Shown: positions 1 through 8,486, counted from the stretch's first letter. The stretch is DNA of 64,000 nt from Mycolicibacter algericus DSM 45454 (GCF_002086455.1 NZ_MVHC01000005.1:32001-96000), one strand, 5' to 3'. Notes: generated by a model from the sequence alone, not told the origin. Made by a program: numbers and translations.

Positions 1-879
1 CGTGGCAACCCGATCGCCTACCCGGTGCAGCAGCCCGACGGCAGCTGGATCGAGGTCGACCGCACCGACGAGCTGCTCGGGCGGTTCGCCGAGCGGGGGA
101 TCGATGCGCTGATCACCGTCGGCGGGGACGGCTCCCTGACGATCGGCAACCAGCTGCACAACGCCGGGCTGCCGCTGGTCGGGGTGCCCAAGACCATCGA
201 CAACGACTTGGACCGCACCGCCTCGACGTTCGGTTTCGACAGTGCCGTCGGGTTCGCCTCCGAGTGCATCGACCGGCTGTTCTCCACCGCGACCTCGCAC
301 AGCCGGATCATCGTGGTGGAGGTGATGGGCCGCTATGCCGGCTGGATCGCACTGCACGCCGGCATGGCCTCGGGAGTGCACGCCATCCTGATCCCGGAGA
401 TCCCCTACCGGTTGGAGCCCGTCGCCGAGCTGATTCGTGAACGCGCCCAACGGGGTTCGACCTACTCGATCGTCTGCGTGGCCGAAGGCGCCAAGCCGGT
501 GGGCGGCGAGCACACGGTGGCCGCCAAGGCGGTGGGCCAGGCCGAACGGCTGGGCGGCATCGGCCACAAGGTGGCCACCGAGCTCGAGGCGATGACCGGC
601 CGCGAGTCGCGGGCCGTGGTGCTCGGCCACCTGCTGCGCGGCGGCTCGCCGACGGCGCTGGACCGGCTGCTGGGATTGCGGTTCGGGGCGGCGGCGGTGC
701 GGGCCCTCGACGAGGGCCGCCGCGGGGTGATGGTGGCGCTCAACCCGCCGACGGTGGACTACGTGCCGCTGGCCGAGGCCACCAGCCGGCAGAAAACCGT
801 TCCGCCGGACTGCGATGCGATCCAGACCGCCCGGGACATGGGCATCCGGTTCGGCGATGAAAGCCTCGCCGATGGCTGA
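1..879 (+). CDS. pfkA: 6-phosphofructokinase, 5' end outside the window
   Basis: Phosphorylates fructose 6-phosphate to fructose 1,6-bisphosphate in glycolysis. The reading frame is open from base 1, so the N-terminus lies outside the window; a GTG at 25 is internal. Visible motifs are GGDGS (phosphoryl-donor loop), PKTIDND (substrate and catalytic Asp loop) and MGRYAGWIA. Gly in GGDGS is the residue found in ATP-dependent enzymes, where PPi enzymes carry Asp; Lys in PKTIDND is shared with PPi-type and actinobacterial group III enzymes. I therefore read it as an ATP-dependent group III enzyme, although donor choice is not settled by sequence. The stop overlaps the start of the next gene by 8 bp, suggesting translational coupling. 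Confidence 0.9.
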   Translation, partial: RGNPIAYPVQQPDGSWIEVDRTDELLGRFAERGIDALITVGGDGSLTIGNQLHNAGLPLVGVPKTIDNDLDRTASTFGFDSAVGFASECIDRLFSTATSHSRIIVVEVMGRYAGWIALHAGMASGVHAILIPEIPYRLEPVAELIRERAQRGSTYSIVCVAEGAKPVGGEHTVAAKAVGQAERLGGIGHKVATELEAMTGRESRAVVLGHLLRGGSPTALDRLLGLRFGAAAVRALDEGRRGVMVALNPPTVDYVPLAEATSRQKTVPPDCDAIQTARDMGIRFGDESLADG

Positions 880-1630
880 GCGGGAACCGCGTCGCGGCGA
901 CTACGGCGTCGACGGGTCGTTCAAGCGGGTGCCGCTCGGCGGGCAGGTCGCCGCGCTGGCACTCGGGTGCAGCGCGCTGGCGATCTACGCCGGCATCGCC
1001 TTGGCCCGGGGACCGGTCTGGGCCGGCGTGGTGGCGTTGTTGCTCGACGCCGGCATCCTCGCCCAGGTCGGGCTGTACTGGCACGCCACCCGGACCGGAA
1101 AGTTCACGGTGTGGGAACGCATCCTCGAAGGCCTGCGGCTGCGCGGCGACGAAACGGTGCTGGATATGGGCTGCGGGCGCGGTGCGGTGCTCTGCGCCGC
1201 GGCCACGCGGCTGCCGACGGGCCGGGCGATCGGCGTCGACCTGTGGCACGCCGACCAGACCGGCAACTCCGCGGACGCCACCCTGGCCAACGCCGCACTG
1301 GAGGGGGTCGCCGAGCGGGTCGAGGTGCGCACCGGTGACATGACCGCGCTGCCGCTGGCCGACGCCAGTGTCGACGTGGTGGTGTCCAACCTGGCGATCC
1401 ACAACATCCCGAGCCGCGATGGCCGTCGGCGCGCATTGGCCGAGGCGGCCCGCGTGCTGCGGCCCGGCGGCCGGCTGGCGATCGCCGACCTGTGGGAGGT
1501 GCGTGCGCACGCCGCCCAACTGCGTGAAATCGGTTGGGGCGACGTGCGCTGGCGCAACCTGGGGTGGCGGATGTGGTACGGCGGGCCGTGGGCCGCAACC
1601 CGGCTGGTGACCGCGACGAAGCCTGGCTGA
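872..1630 (+). CDS. Membrane-anchored class I SAM-dependent methyltransferase
   Basis: A 252-residue protein with two hydrophobic segments in the first 60 residues (AALALGCSALAIYAG and VWAGVVALLLDAGIL), then a Rossmann methyltransferase domain. The SAM-binding motif I is VLDMGCGRG, followed by an acidic loop (IGVDLW) and the post-motif LRPGGRLAIAD near the C-terminus. The substrate is unknown. The ATG at 872 was chosen because it overlaps the end of the phosphofructokinase; an in-frame ATG at 857 is the alternative. The two genes are probably cotranscribed. The fold is clear, but nothing here distinguishes a lipid, small-molecule or protein substrate. Confidence 0.75.
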   Translation: MAEREPRRGDYGVDGSFKRVPLGGQVAALALGCSALAIYAGIALARGPVWAGVVALLLDAGILAQVGLYWHATRTGKFTVWERILEGLRLRGDETVLDMGCGRGAVLCAAATRLPTGRAIGVDLWHADQTGNSADATLANAALEGVAERVEVRTGDMTALPLADASVDVVVSNLAIHNIPSRDGRRRALAEAARVLRPGGRLAIADLWEVRAHAAQLREIGWGDVRWRNLGWRMWYGGPWAATRLVTATKPG

Positions 1631-1721
1631 GCTGCGCACCGGAGCTGCGCGCATTCTTCCCGCGTGGGCCCGACTCTCGTTGCCGGCGTCACGGGGACGT
1701 CGGCCTAGGGTATGCGCCCGC

Positions 1722-1787
1722 CTCCGAGCGACAACCAACGTTATGTCAGGCGCGCGGGCCGGGTGCGCGGGCCGTTGTCGCTCGGAG
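1722..1787. repeat. Long intergenic palindrome between convergent genes
   Basis: The arms CTCCGAGCGACAAC (1722-1735) and GTTGTCGCTCGGAG (1774-1787) are a perfect 14-bp inverted repeat around a 38-bp GC-rich loop. It lies between the methyltransferase (+) and the RES toxin gene (-), so it could end transcription from both sides. There is no T-run on either side, so it is not a typical intrinsic terminator. Confidence 0.7.
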
Positions 1788-1868
1788 CCGGGCAACAGCC
1801 ACATTCCCCTGCCGCCGCAACGGGTGGGGCCGATGGTGCCGTTGGAGAATGAGCCGGGTGAGAAGGCG

Positions 1869-2486
1869 TCAATACCCGAGAGTGAACCCGTGTCGCAGCA
1901 CCAGATCCGCGGTCACCTCGGGACGCTCCGACAGCGGCCACGCCTGCACCTCGAACGCCTCGACGGCGAAGAACGCGTAGTTGACCGAGGTCTCCGGGGT
2001 GGTGCGCGACCGGTAGACGATGGCGTCCGGGCACTCCTCGGGCTCGGGCCACCAGCGCCGCACCGCGTCGGCCAGGCACTGGCAGGTGGCCCACACCGCG
2101 TCGTGCTGACCGGTGCTGATCTGGTCATCGACCCCCAAGGCGTCCAGATTGCGTTCGGTGCGCAGATCCAGCACCCGCAGATGCCTCGCGGCGGTCAGCC
2201 GCACCAGGTGGTGGCCGGCGTGGTCGGCCGGGATCATCAGCCCAGTCAGCCGGTAGCGTTCCCGAAACGCCCCGAGCAGATCGGTTGCGCCGTAACGGGT
2301 GCGAAACGCCCCCGACGGCGGGTCGAAACGATAGCGCGGCTCGCGAAAGCCCGCCCACGTCCAGGAATCCGGTTGCTCGGCGTCCAGGCGCCACAGCTGC
2401 GTCCCGGCGGTGATCCGGCGGCGGCGCAGCCCGATCGGCCGGGCCTGCGGCAGCGCGGCCCGGTAGCCGACGGGAAGCTCAGGCAC
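1869..2486 (-). CDS. RES-domain toxin of a RES/Xre toxin-antitoxin pair
   Basis: A 205-residue protein with the RES fold. Conserved stretches are LWRL near residue 31, GAFRTRYGATDLLGAFRE in the middle, and DAIVYRSRTTPETSVNYAFF toward the C-terminus. Characterised RES toxins such as MbcT of M. tuberculosis degrade cellular NAD+; that activity is inferred here from the family. The GTG start at 2486 overlaps the upstream antitoxin by 8 bp, the usual antitoxin-first arrangement of these loci. No frameshift or truncation is seen. It could instead be a domesticated remnant, but all the core family blocks are present. Confidence 0.8.
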   Translation of the reverse strand: MPELPVGYRAALPQARPIGLRRRRITAGTQLWRLDAEQPDSWTWAGFREPRYRFDPPSGAFRTRYGATDLLGAFRERYRLTGLMIPADHAGHHLVRLTAARHLRVLDLRTERNLDALGVDDQISTGQHDAVWATCQCLADAVRRWWPEPEECPDAIVYRSRTTPETSVNYAFFAVEAFEVQAWPLSERPEVTADLVLRHGFTLGY

Positions 2487-2994
2487 CGAGCGAGGTCAGC
2501 ATCCGCCGGGCGGCCGGCGCGGTCTCCGGGTGGCGCAGCGCCTCGGCGATCGAGACGCCGTCCAACTCGTCGTGGGTGAGCCGCATGATGCGGTCGGCGG
2601 CCAGCGGATCGGAGGTGAACCGCCCCAGCAGCTCCAGGATCTCGGGCAGATCGGCGCGCACCCGCGCGTCGTCGAATTGCCAAGCCGGGAACCAGGTCTG
2701 GTTGCCCACGGCCGCTCCGGTCAGCTTGCCCCGGCTCCGTAGCCGGTGCACCGCCTGCGGCGTGCCGAGCCGCAGCAACTCCTGGACCTTGGGGGTGGGC
2801 AGTGCGCCGGCGACGAAGTCGTCGATGAGCGCGGCGCGGCGCTGGTCGTTCAGCGCGTGGGCGGCGATGCGCTCCAAGGTGCCCTGCGGAGCCGTCGGCG
2901 CCTCCAGCAGGACATCGAGCACCTGGGCGAACCCGGCATCGGTGCGGGCGCGCTCGGCGACCTGGCGGGCGATCGGTGCGAGGGTGGTGGGCAT
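2479..2994 (-). CDS. Xre/MbcA/ParS-type antitoxin partner
   Basis: A 171-residue protein lying directly upstream of the RES toxin. The middle part (KVQELLRLGTPQAVHRL, then a basic segment and TWFPAWQF) resembles a DNA-binding region. The C-terminal part (LPEILELLGRF ... LDGVSIAEALR) resembles the MbcA/ParS/Xre toxin-binding domain. In this family the antitoxin blocks the toxin's active site and represses the operon. At 171 residues it is longer than MbcA of M. tuberculosis (about 113), so it belongs to another subgroup. It starts 9 bp after the end of ccdA on the same strand, so the pair may be read from the redox-gene promoter. Confidence 0.75.
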   Translation of the reverse strand: MPTTLAPIARQVAERARTDAGFAQVLDVLLEAPTAPQGTLERIAAHALNDQRRAALIDDFVAGALPTPKVQELLRLGTPQAVHRLRSRGKLTGAAVGNQTWFPAWQFDDARVRADLPEILELLGRFTSDPLAADRIMRLTHDELDGVSIAEALRHPETAPAARRMLTSLGA

Positions 2995-3003
2995 GGGCCC
3001 ATG

Positions 3004-3852
3004 CTACCTGCGGATGCGTCTAATTGAAACAATCGAAACCAACACAAGTGCAAGGGCCGCACCCAGCAGCGGCCAGACGCCCAGCGCGTCGACCCGATCC
3101 GCCAGCCAGGACTGCACAGCGCCGGCCGCGTGGATCACCGGATCGTCGGCTTCGGCACTGGAGCCACCGGCGAAGTACAGCCGGATCTCGTAGTAGCCGT
3201 AGTAGGTGACATACAGCCCGGTCACCAACACGATCACCCCGGCGATCCGGCCCACATACGGCAGCACCCGCCGCAGCGCCGAGGTGGCCGAGGACCCGGC
3301 CAGCGCCACCGCCAGCGCCGCCACCCCGACGGTGATACTCATGCCCGCGGCATAGGCCACGAACGCCAGCACGCCCGCCAGCGCCGAACCCTGCTGGAAG
3401 GTGGTGCTGATCACCGCGAGAAACGGTGCGATCGTGCACGACAGCGACGCGACCGCATAGCCCACGCCGTAGCCGTACATCGACGCCAGCCGTGCGGTCG
3501 GCGTTCCGCCCGCCGCAGGCAGCAGCACCGCGATGTCCCGGCCGGACAGCAGCCAGGCGCCCATCGCCAGCAGCAGCACGCCGATGACCACGGTGGCGAA
3601 CGGCAGATACCGCTGCGCCGAGGCGATCAACGGCGACACCGCCAGGCCGAAGATCCCGAACACCGTCAGGAACCCGGCCGACATCGCCACCGTCGCCGCG
3701 CCGGCCCGGGCCAGCGCGGCCGGGCGCGACGTGTCCCGGCTGCCGGCGATCACCAGCCCCAGATACCCCGGCAGAAACGCGAACCCGCACGGGTTAAGCG
3801 CCGCAACCAGTCCCGCGCCCAGCGCGAAACTCAGTGTGGCGCTGTCGATCAC
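3004..3852 (-). CDS. ccdA: CcdA/DsbD-like membrane electron transporter
   Basis: A 282-residue polytopic membrane protein with about six hydrophobic helices. It carries the two transmembrane cysteines typical of CcdA: Cys22 in LNPCGFAFLPGY and Cys139 in SLSCTIAPF. CcdA moves reducing equivalents from cytoplasmic thioredoxin across the membrane to extracytoplasmic thiol proteins and serves cytochrome c maturation or disulfide repair. The GTG start at 3852 overlaps the stop of the thioredoxin-like lipoprotein as GTGA, which decides the start over longer upstream options. The pair clearly forms a two-gene redox unit. Confidence 0.85.
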   Translation of the reverse strand: MIDSATLSFALGAGLVAALNPCGFAFLPGYLGLVIAGSRDTSRPAALARAGAATVAMSAGFLTVFGIFGLAVSPLIASAQRYLPFATVVIGVLLLAMGAWLLSGRDIAVLLPAAGGTPTARLASMYGYGVGYAVASLSCTIAPFLAVISTTFQQGSALAGVLAFVAYAAGMSITVGVAALAVALAGSSATSALRRVLPYVGRIAGVIVLVTGLYVTYYGYYEIRLYFAGGSSAEADDPVIHAAGAVQSWLADRVDALGVWPLLGAALALVLVSIVSIRRIRR

Positions 3853-4349
3853 GAATTCTTCAGCGCCTGCACCCGCGCACTCAGCTCGGCCTCGGGCAAC
3901 GAGCCCTTCACCACCTCGACTTCGCCGCCCGGGCTGATGAAGGCGAACGCCGGCTGGCGGGTCACCCCGAAGCGGGCCCACACCGCCGCGTCGGTGTCCG
4001 CCAGCTCAGTGAAGCCGTCGACGCCGTACTTGGCGGTGAACTCCCGCAGCGCATCGGGCTGATCACGGGCGCCCACCCCGACGAACGTCACCGCCGGGTT
4101 CGCCGCGGCCACCCGCGCGACCAGCGGTGCATCCTTCTGGCACGTGGGACACCACGGCGCCCAGAACCACAGCACCGCCGGTCTGCCGGCCAGGCTCGCT
4201 CCGGAGAACGGCCGACCGTCGAGCGTCTGCGCGGTGAAGTCCAGCTGGGTGCCCTCGGCCGGCGTCCGCGAACCGCAGCCGGCAACCAGCAGCACCGCCA
4301 ACAGCAAGACCGTGAGCAGGCGAAGTTCAGGAGTCTTCTGAGCGGGCAT
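3849..4349 (-). CDS. DsbF/TlpA-like thioredoxin lipoprotein
   Basis: A 166-residue secreted thiol-disulfide protein. Residues 10-25 form a hydrophobic signal peptide ending in the lipobox LVAGC, so Cys25 is probably lipidated and the protein held on the outer face of the membrane. The thioredoxin active site is WCPTC (Cys67 and Cys70), and a cis-proline lies in RQPAF. It resembles DsbF and MPT53 of M. tuberculosis. The neighbouring CcdA is its likely electron donor, which points to a reducing or isomerising role rather than simple oxidation, although mycobacterial DsbE/DsbF proteins have been described as oxidants. Confidence 0.85.
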   Translation of the reverse strand: MPAQKTPELRLLTVLLLAVLLVAGCGSRTPAEGTQLDFTAQTLDGRPFSGASLAGRPAVLWFWAPWCPTCQKDAPLVARVAAANPAVTFVGVGARDQPDALREFTAKYGVDGFTELADTDAAVWARFGVTRQPAFAFISPGGEVEVVKGSLPEAELSARVQALKNS

Positions 4350-4394
4350 GTCGCCGAGTATGCCATCGGGTCCTGCCGGACTAAGGTCGCTTGC

Positions 4395-4832
4395 ATGGCC
4401 CGCGGACGCCTGGAACACACCGCCGACATCGCCGCGCCACCCGAGGCCGTCGCCGCGTTCCTGGCCGACCTCGTCAACTACGAAGCCCTGCATCCGATGC
4501 TGGTGAACGTCCGCCGGGTTCCCGGTGGCACCGACGGGGCCACCCGCTACCTGGCCCCGCACCGCATGCGCCGCTGCGGCATGCCGATCCGCTTCACCTG
4601 CCGGGTGGAGCTGCGCACCGACGGCCCCGGCGACATCGTGAGCCACACCCGGCAGCGGCCCGGCATCGAGATGTGGTCCACGGTGACGGTGCGCCCGCAC
4701 GGCGCCGGCAGCCGGTTGCGCGAACACGTCGACATCACCGCGCCCCGGCTGTTGATGAACACCGTGCTGCGCGACGGCGGCGCCTCGCATGCCGCGATGT
4801 GGGAGAACCTGCGCCGCCATTTCGAAGACTGA
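4395..4832 (+). CDS. SRPBCC-family (polyketide cyclase/dehydrase-like) protein
   Basis: A 145-residue protein of the START/SRPBCC ligand-binding fold. It opens with a strand-helix pattern (LEHTADIAAPPEAVAAFLADLVNYEALHP) typical of these helix-grip proteins and ends in a long helix (AAMWENLRRHFED). Members bind hydrophobic ligands or act as cyclases or aromatases; no substrate can be inferred. It is transcribed divergently from the dsbF-like gene with only about 45 bp between the starts, so both promoters must lie in that gap. The next gene, cyanase, follows after 23 bp. Confidence 0.7.
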   Translation: MARGRLEHTADIAAPPEAVAAFLADLVNYEALHPMLVNVRRVPGGTDGATRYLAPHRMRRCGMPIRFTCRVELRTDGPGDIVSHTRQRPGIEMWSTVTVRPHGAGSRLREHVDITAPRLLMNTVLRDGGASHAAMWENLRRHFED

Positions 4833-4855
4833 GCGACCCGGGCATGCTGGAAGCC

Positions 4856-5308
4856 ATGAACCGAAGCGAGATCACCGAGCAGATCGTGGCCGCCCGGCTG
4901 GCCAAGGGCCTGAGCTGGCAGGAGCTGGCCGACGCGATCAAACGGCCGGTCGTGTGGACGACGTCGGCGCTGCTGGGCCAACAGCCCATCCCCGCCGAGC
5001 TGGGCGAGATCCTGGTCGGCCTGCTGGGATTGGATCGCTCCGTGGTGCCGGTGCTGGCCGCGGTGCCGATGCGCGGCGCGTCGCCCGGCGCGGTCCCTAC
5101 CGACCCGACCATCTACCGGCTGCACGAGGCGGTGAGCGTCTACGGCCCGGCGATCAAGGAACTGATCCACGAGCAGTTCGGCGACGGCATCATGAGCGCG
5201 ATCAATTTCAGCGTGGACATCGACAAGAAGCAGCACCCCGGCGGTGACCGGGTGGTCATCACTCTCGATGGCAAATTCCTGCCCTACGAGTGGAATTCAG
5301 CGGACTGA
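4856..5308 (+). CDS. cynS: Cyanate hydratase (cyanase)
   Basis: A 150-residue enzyme that converts cyanate and bicarbonate to ammonia and carbon dioxide. It has an N-terminal helical, lambda-repressor-like domain and a C-terminal catalytic domain. The three catalytic residues are present as Arg88, Glu91 and Ser114, with the same spacing as Arg96, Glu99 and Ser122 of the E. coli enzyme. The C-terminus (VITLDGKFLPYEW) is the family signature. No carbonic anhydrase or cyanate transporter gene is adjacent, so cyanate is probably handled as an internal by-product. An ATG at 4844 is an alternative start four codons earlier. Confidence 0.93.
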   Translation: MNRSEITEQIVAARLAKGLSWQELADAIKRPVVWTTSALLGQQPIPAELGEILVGLLGLDRSVVPVLAAVPMRGASPGAVPTDPTIYRLHEAVSVYGPAIKELIHEQFGDGIMSAINFSVDIDKKQHPGGDRVVITLDGKFLPYEWNSAD

Positions 5309-5313
5309 GTCCG

Positions 5314-6372
5314 ATGGCCGCCCGCCGATCCGGCACGACCCAGCCGCTGACCGCCGACCTGGTGCTGTCCGGCGGGGGAGTGCGGTTCATCGGGCTGGTT
5401 GGGGCGGTGGTCGCGCTGATGGACGCCGGCTACTCGGTGCAGCGCATCTCCGGGGTGTCCGGCGGCTCGGTGGTCGGCACCATCCTGGCCGCGGCCGCGC
5501 AAGGCGATCAGCTGACCGCGGCGCAGGTCAAGGAGCTGGCGCTGTCGGTGCCGCTGGACACCTGGCGTGACACGGACCTACCGGTGCCGCTGTTGGGGGC
5601 CGCCTACGGGTTCCTGCGCGACAGCGGCCTGTACCGCGGCGACGTCGCCCACGACTGGATCCGCGGTGAGCTGGCGAACCTGGGCGTGCGCACCTGGGGT
5701 GACCTGGCCTACGACCATGACAACCTGCTGGCCGAGCGGCGCTACCGGGCGGTGGTCACGGTGACCGACGTGACCACCGGCCAGCTGGTCCGGCTGCCGT
5801 GGGACTACCGGCGGGTCTACGGACTCGATCCCGACGAGCAGTCCGTCGCCGACGCGGTCCGCGCCTCGATGTCGGTGCCGTTCTTCTACCGCCCGATGAC
5901 GCTGACCAGCGCCGGCGGGCGACGCTCCACCCTGGTCGACGGCGGAGTGCTGTCGAACTTTCCGATCTACACCTTCGACCGGCTCGACGGCCGGGTACCG
6001 CTGTGGCCCACCTTCGGGGTGACGGTGGTGCCCGAGCTGTCCGGCGGCGACATCGGCGACATGGTTCCCGGCCTGCGCCCGCTGCGCATGTTCGGGCAGT
6101 CGCGGCTGCTGGAGAACCTGATCAGCACACTGCTGATCGGCCACGACCAGACCTACCTGAACCAACCGTGGGTCAGCGTGCGCGCCATCAAGGTCAACCC
6201 GACCGACGTCGGCGTGCTGGACTTCGGGATCTCCCGCGACCGGCTCGAAGAGCTCTTCAACAACGGCTACACCGCGACGCGGGAATTCCTGGCGACCTGG
6301 GACTGGCCGGCCTATCTGGAGCAGTTCCGGGTCACGCATTACCCCGGCGGCGGTCCGGCCCGCCCGGAGTGA
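5314..6372 (+). CDS. Patatin-like phospholipase
   Basis: A 352-residue patatin-family lipid hydrolase. The oxyanion loop is SGGGVRFIG, the nucleophile Ser49 sits in GVSGG (GxSxG), and the dyad Asp209 is in the DGG motif of TLVDGGVLSNFP. No signal peptide is seen, so it probably acts in the cytoplasm or on the inner membrane face. The ATG at 5314 lies 5 bp after the cyanase stop; a GTG at 5290 would overlap cyanase. Its intact dyad suggests an active phospholipase A or acylhydrolase, but the lipid substrate is unknown. It is probably cotranscribed with the SRPBCC and cyanase genes. Confidence 0.85.
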   Translation: MAARRSGTTQPLTADLVLSGGGVRFIGLVGAVVALMDAGYSVQRISGVSGGSVVGTILAAAAQGDQLTAAQVKELALSVPLDTWRDTDLPVPLLGAAYGFLRDSGLYRGDVAHDWIRGELANLGVRTWGDLAYDHDNLLAERRYRAVVTVTDVTTGQLVRLPWDYRRVYGLDPDEQSVADAVRASMSVPFFYRPMTLTSAGGRRSTLVDGGVLSNFPIYTFDRLDGRVPLWPTFGVTVVPELSGGDIGDMVPGLRPLRMFGQSRLLENLISTLLIGHDQTYLNQPWVSVRAIKVNPTDVGVLDFGISRDRLEELFNNGYTATREFLATWDWPAYLEQFRVTHYPGGGPARPE

Positions 6373-6379
6373 GGCAGCC

Positions 6380-7210
6380 TCAGTGGCGGTGCTTGCCCAG
6401 CTCGGCGCTGGCGTCACCGAGCCGCACCGTGATGTCGGTGTTGCCGGCGCTGTCCAGCTGCTCGCGGCCCCGCAGCCGGTCCTGGATCTCGCGGGCCGCC
6501 CCGTTGATCCGCTCGATCTCGGCTCGGAACACGTCCGGCCGGGTCTCCTTGGACGCGTAGTGGAAGTAGCTGAGCAGGCTGCGCAGCAACTCCAGCTTCT
6601 GCTTCTCCCGCTTGGCCAGGTCATGCGTCGTCATCAACTCGACCCGTCGCACCGGAGGCAGATCGCCCCAGTCGAGCGTCACCTTGTTCTCGTAACGGGT
6701 GCGCTTGCCCCGCCCGAACCAGCCCTTGGGCTCCTCGGGGGTGTCGTAATAGCTGACCGTCCCGGTGAACCGCGACTCGATGCCCTCACCGAGTTCGGCC
6801 CGGTCGATCGCCGAGTCCCACACCGTGCGCCACTCCTGGTTGGGCGCCAGCACCGTCAGCTCCTCGGGCAACTGCAAGGCCACCACGTCAGCGTAGCCGT
6901 CCGAGGCCGTCTCGTAGCGCGCCACCGTGGGCGGCTGGGCGAACGAGAACCCGATGTCGTAGGCGGCGGTCTTGCCGAAGTTGCGCACCACCAGCTCGAT
7001 GACGTGCCAGTCCGCGGCGTGCGGCTCCATGAACATCGCCACGTGCGGGCGGGTCTGCTCGGCGGCCGCCCGCCGGTTGCGCTGCAGCTGCCGGTTCAGG
7101 TAGATCAGCGCCAGCACGGTGATCCCGATCGCCAGCCACGCGGCGCATGCCAGCCACGCCTCCGGCCCGGCGTGCGTGATGTCGTACCAGCGATCCTCTA
7201 CTGATCCCAT
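6380..7210 (-). CDS. Membrane-anchored protein of unknown function
   Basis: A 276-residue protein I do not recognise. It has one N-terminal transmembrane helix (about residues 19-39, AWLACAAWLAIGITVLALIYL) followed by a basic stretch (NRQLQRNRRAA), which places the rest in the cytoplasm. The centre looks like an immunoglobulin-like beta domain (HVIELVVRNFGKTAAYDIGFSF), and the C-terminal 80 residues are charged and helical, possibly coiled coil. It converges with the patatin gene, the stops 8 bp apart, and follows the hydrolase gene at 7222 divided by only 11 bp on the same strand. Confidence 0.6.
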   Translation of the reverse strand: MGSVEDRWYDITHAGPEAWLACAAWLAIGITVLALIYLNRQLQRNRRAAAEQTRPHVAMFMEPHAADWHVIELVVRNFGKTAAYDIGFSFAQPPTVARYETASDGYADVVALQLPEELTVLAPNQEWRTVWDSAIDRAELGEGIESRFTGTVSYYDTPEEPKGWFGRGKRTRYENKVTLDWGDLPPVRRVELMTTHDLAKREKQKLELLRSLLSYFHYASKETRPDVFRAEIERINGAAREIQDRLRGREQLDSAGNTDITVRLGDASAELGKHRH

Positions 7211-7221
7211 CGGCTATCCCC

Positions 7222-7938
7222 TCATCCGCCCATCAGCATGCGCCACCGGTCCAGGCTGTCGGCGCGAAACACGTAGTTGGATCGCTTGACTTCGGAGAGC
7301 GCGGCACTCGGGTCGGCGGAATACCAATGGCCGGGAAACACCGTCGGGTCGCCGGGCAGGGCGGCCAGCTGCTGCAGGCTGCGATACATCTCATCGGAGT
7401 CCCCGCCCGGGAAATCGGTGCGCCCGCAGCCGTCCAGGAACAACGTGTCCCCGGCGACCAGCCGGCCGTCCAGCAGGAAGCACTGACTGCCCGGGGTGTG
7501 CCCGGGGGTGTGCAGCAGCTCGATCTCGATGTCGCCGATGCTGACCTTGTCGCCGTGCTCATGGGCGGTCAGGTCCGTCATCGCAATCCCGGTGATCCGC
7601 GAAACCCACTGTGCCTCATGGGTGTTCACATGAACCGGGACGCTGACCCGCTCCAGCAGCTCGGCCAGGCCCTTGAGTTCGAAGCCCATCATCTTCCCGC
7701 CTACGTGGTCGGGGTGGTGATGGGTGACCAGTACGCCGGACAGGTGCATGCCGTCGGCTTCGAGCGCGTCGAGCAGATCACCGGCCGCATAGGCCGGGTC
7801 GACCACCACCGCGTCGCCGGTCTGCCGGTCACCGATCAGGTACGCGAAATTGCGCATCTGGGCGGCCGTCGGGTCCCCGACCGCGAAATCGCGTCCGGAG
7901 AGCAACTGGCGGAAATACAGCCTGTCGGATTCGGGCAC
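7222..7938 (-). CDS. Metallo-beta-lactamase-fold hydrolase, glyoxalase II-like
   Basis: A 238-residue hydrolase closely resembling, from memory, M. tuberculosis Rv0634c. The metal-binding motif is THHHPDHVGG; further metal ligands lie in HTPGHTPGSQ, AGDTLFLDGCGRTDFPGG and VFPGHWYS. Family members hydrolyse S-lactoylglutathione or related thioesters; in a mycothiol-using organism the true thiol is open. The GTG at 7938 gives a length like the relative; GTG at 7947 is equally possible, and a much longer frame to 8061 would enter the tRNA promoter region. It is read away from the tRNA-rpmG-had block. Confidence 0.85.
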   Translation of the reverse strand: MPESDRLYFRQLLSGRDFAVGDPTAAQMRNFAYLIGDRQTGDAVVVDPAYAAGDLLDALEADGMHLSGVLVTHHHPDHVGGKMMGFELKGLAELLERVSVPVHVNTHEAQWVSRITGIAMTDLTAHEHGDKVSIGDIEIELLHTPGHTPGSQCFLLDGRLVAGDTLFLDGCGRTDFPGGDSDEMYRSLQQLAALPGDPTVFPGHWYSADPSAALSEVKRSNYVFRADSLDRWRMLMGG

Positions 7939-8078
7939 GCCCTCCACCCTAAAGCAGTCGATTGCAAGTGCGGCGGAGCCGTGCGCAGGGGCTACCGGCC
8001 ACTGCGGTTTGGTGACCTCATGGCCGAGGTTGTAACCTTCTACAGGCTTACGGCGCCGCAACGGCCGCCGTGGGCGAG

Positions 8079-8151
8079 GCCCCCTTAGCTCAGTCGGCAG
8101 AGCGTTTCCATGGTAAGGAAAAGGTCAACGGTTCGATTCCGTTAGGGGGCT
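8079..8151 (+). tRNA. thrT: tRNA-Thr (GGT)
   Basis: A cloverleaf of 73 nt with acceptor stem GCCCCCT/AGGGGGC, anticodon stem TTTCC/GGAAA, anticodon GGT at 8112-8114, and T-loop GGTTCGATTCC. The CCA end is not encoded. It is first in the block tRNA-Thr, tRNA-Met, rpmG, hadABC. Confidence 0.97.
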
Positions 8152-8189
8152 CGGTGGACGCCGGGCCTGCTGGCAGGTGTATTACCCGC

Positions 8190-8263
<74 letters not shown>

Positions 8264-8306
8264 CAACGACAACCAGCGCAACAACAGACGAAAGAGGGCA
8301 GCTGAC

Positions 8307-8474
8307 GTGGCCTCCAGCACCGATGTGCGGCCGAAGATCACCTTGGCCTGTGAGGTGTGCAAGCACCGCAACTACATCACCAAGAAGAACCGCCGGAATG
8401 ACCCCGACCGGCTGGAGCTGAAGAAGTTCTGCCCCAACTGCGGCAAGCACCAGTCTCACCGCGAATCCCGCTAG
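8307..8474 (+). CDS. rpmG: 50S ribosomal protein L33, zinc-binding form
   Basis: A 55-residue ribosomal protein. Two CxxC pairs, CEVC and CPNC, form a zinc ribbon, so this is the zinc-containing (C+) form; mycobacteria often carry a second, cysteine-free copy used when zinc is scarce. The ending [10 protein letters not shown] is typical. The GTG start at 8307 follows an AAAGAGGG ribosome-binding region. It stands between tRNA-Met and hadA, 12 bp before the latter, matching the order in M. tuberculosis (rpmG2). Confidence 0.95.
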   Translation: MASSTDVRPKITLACEVCKHRNYITKKNRRNDPDRLELKKFCPNCGKHQSHRESR

Positions 8475-8486
8475 GTAGCGCGAACC

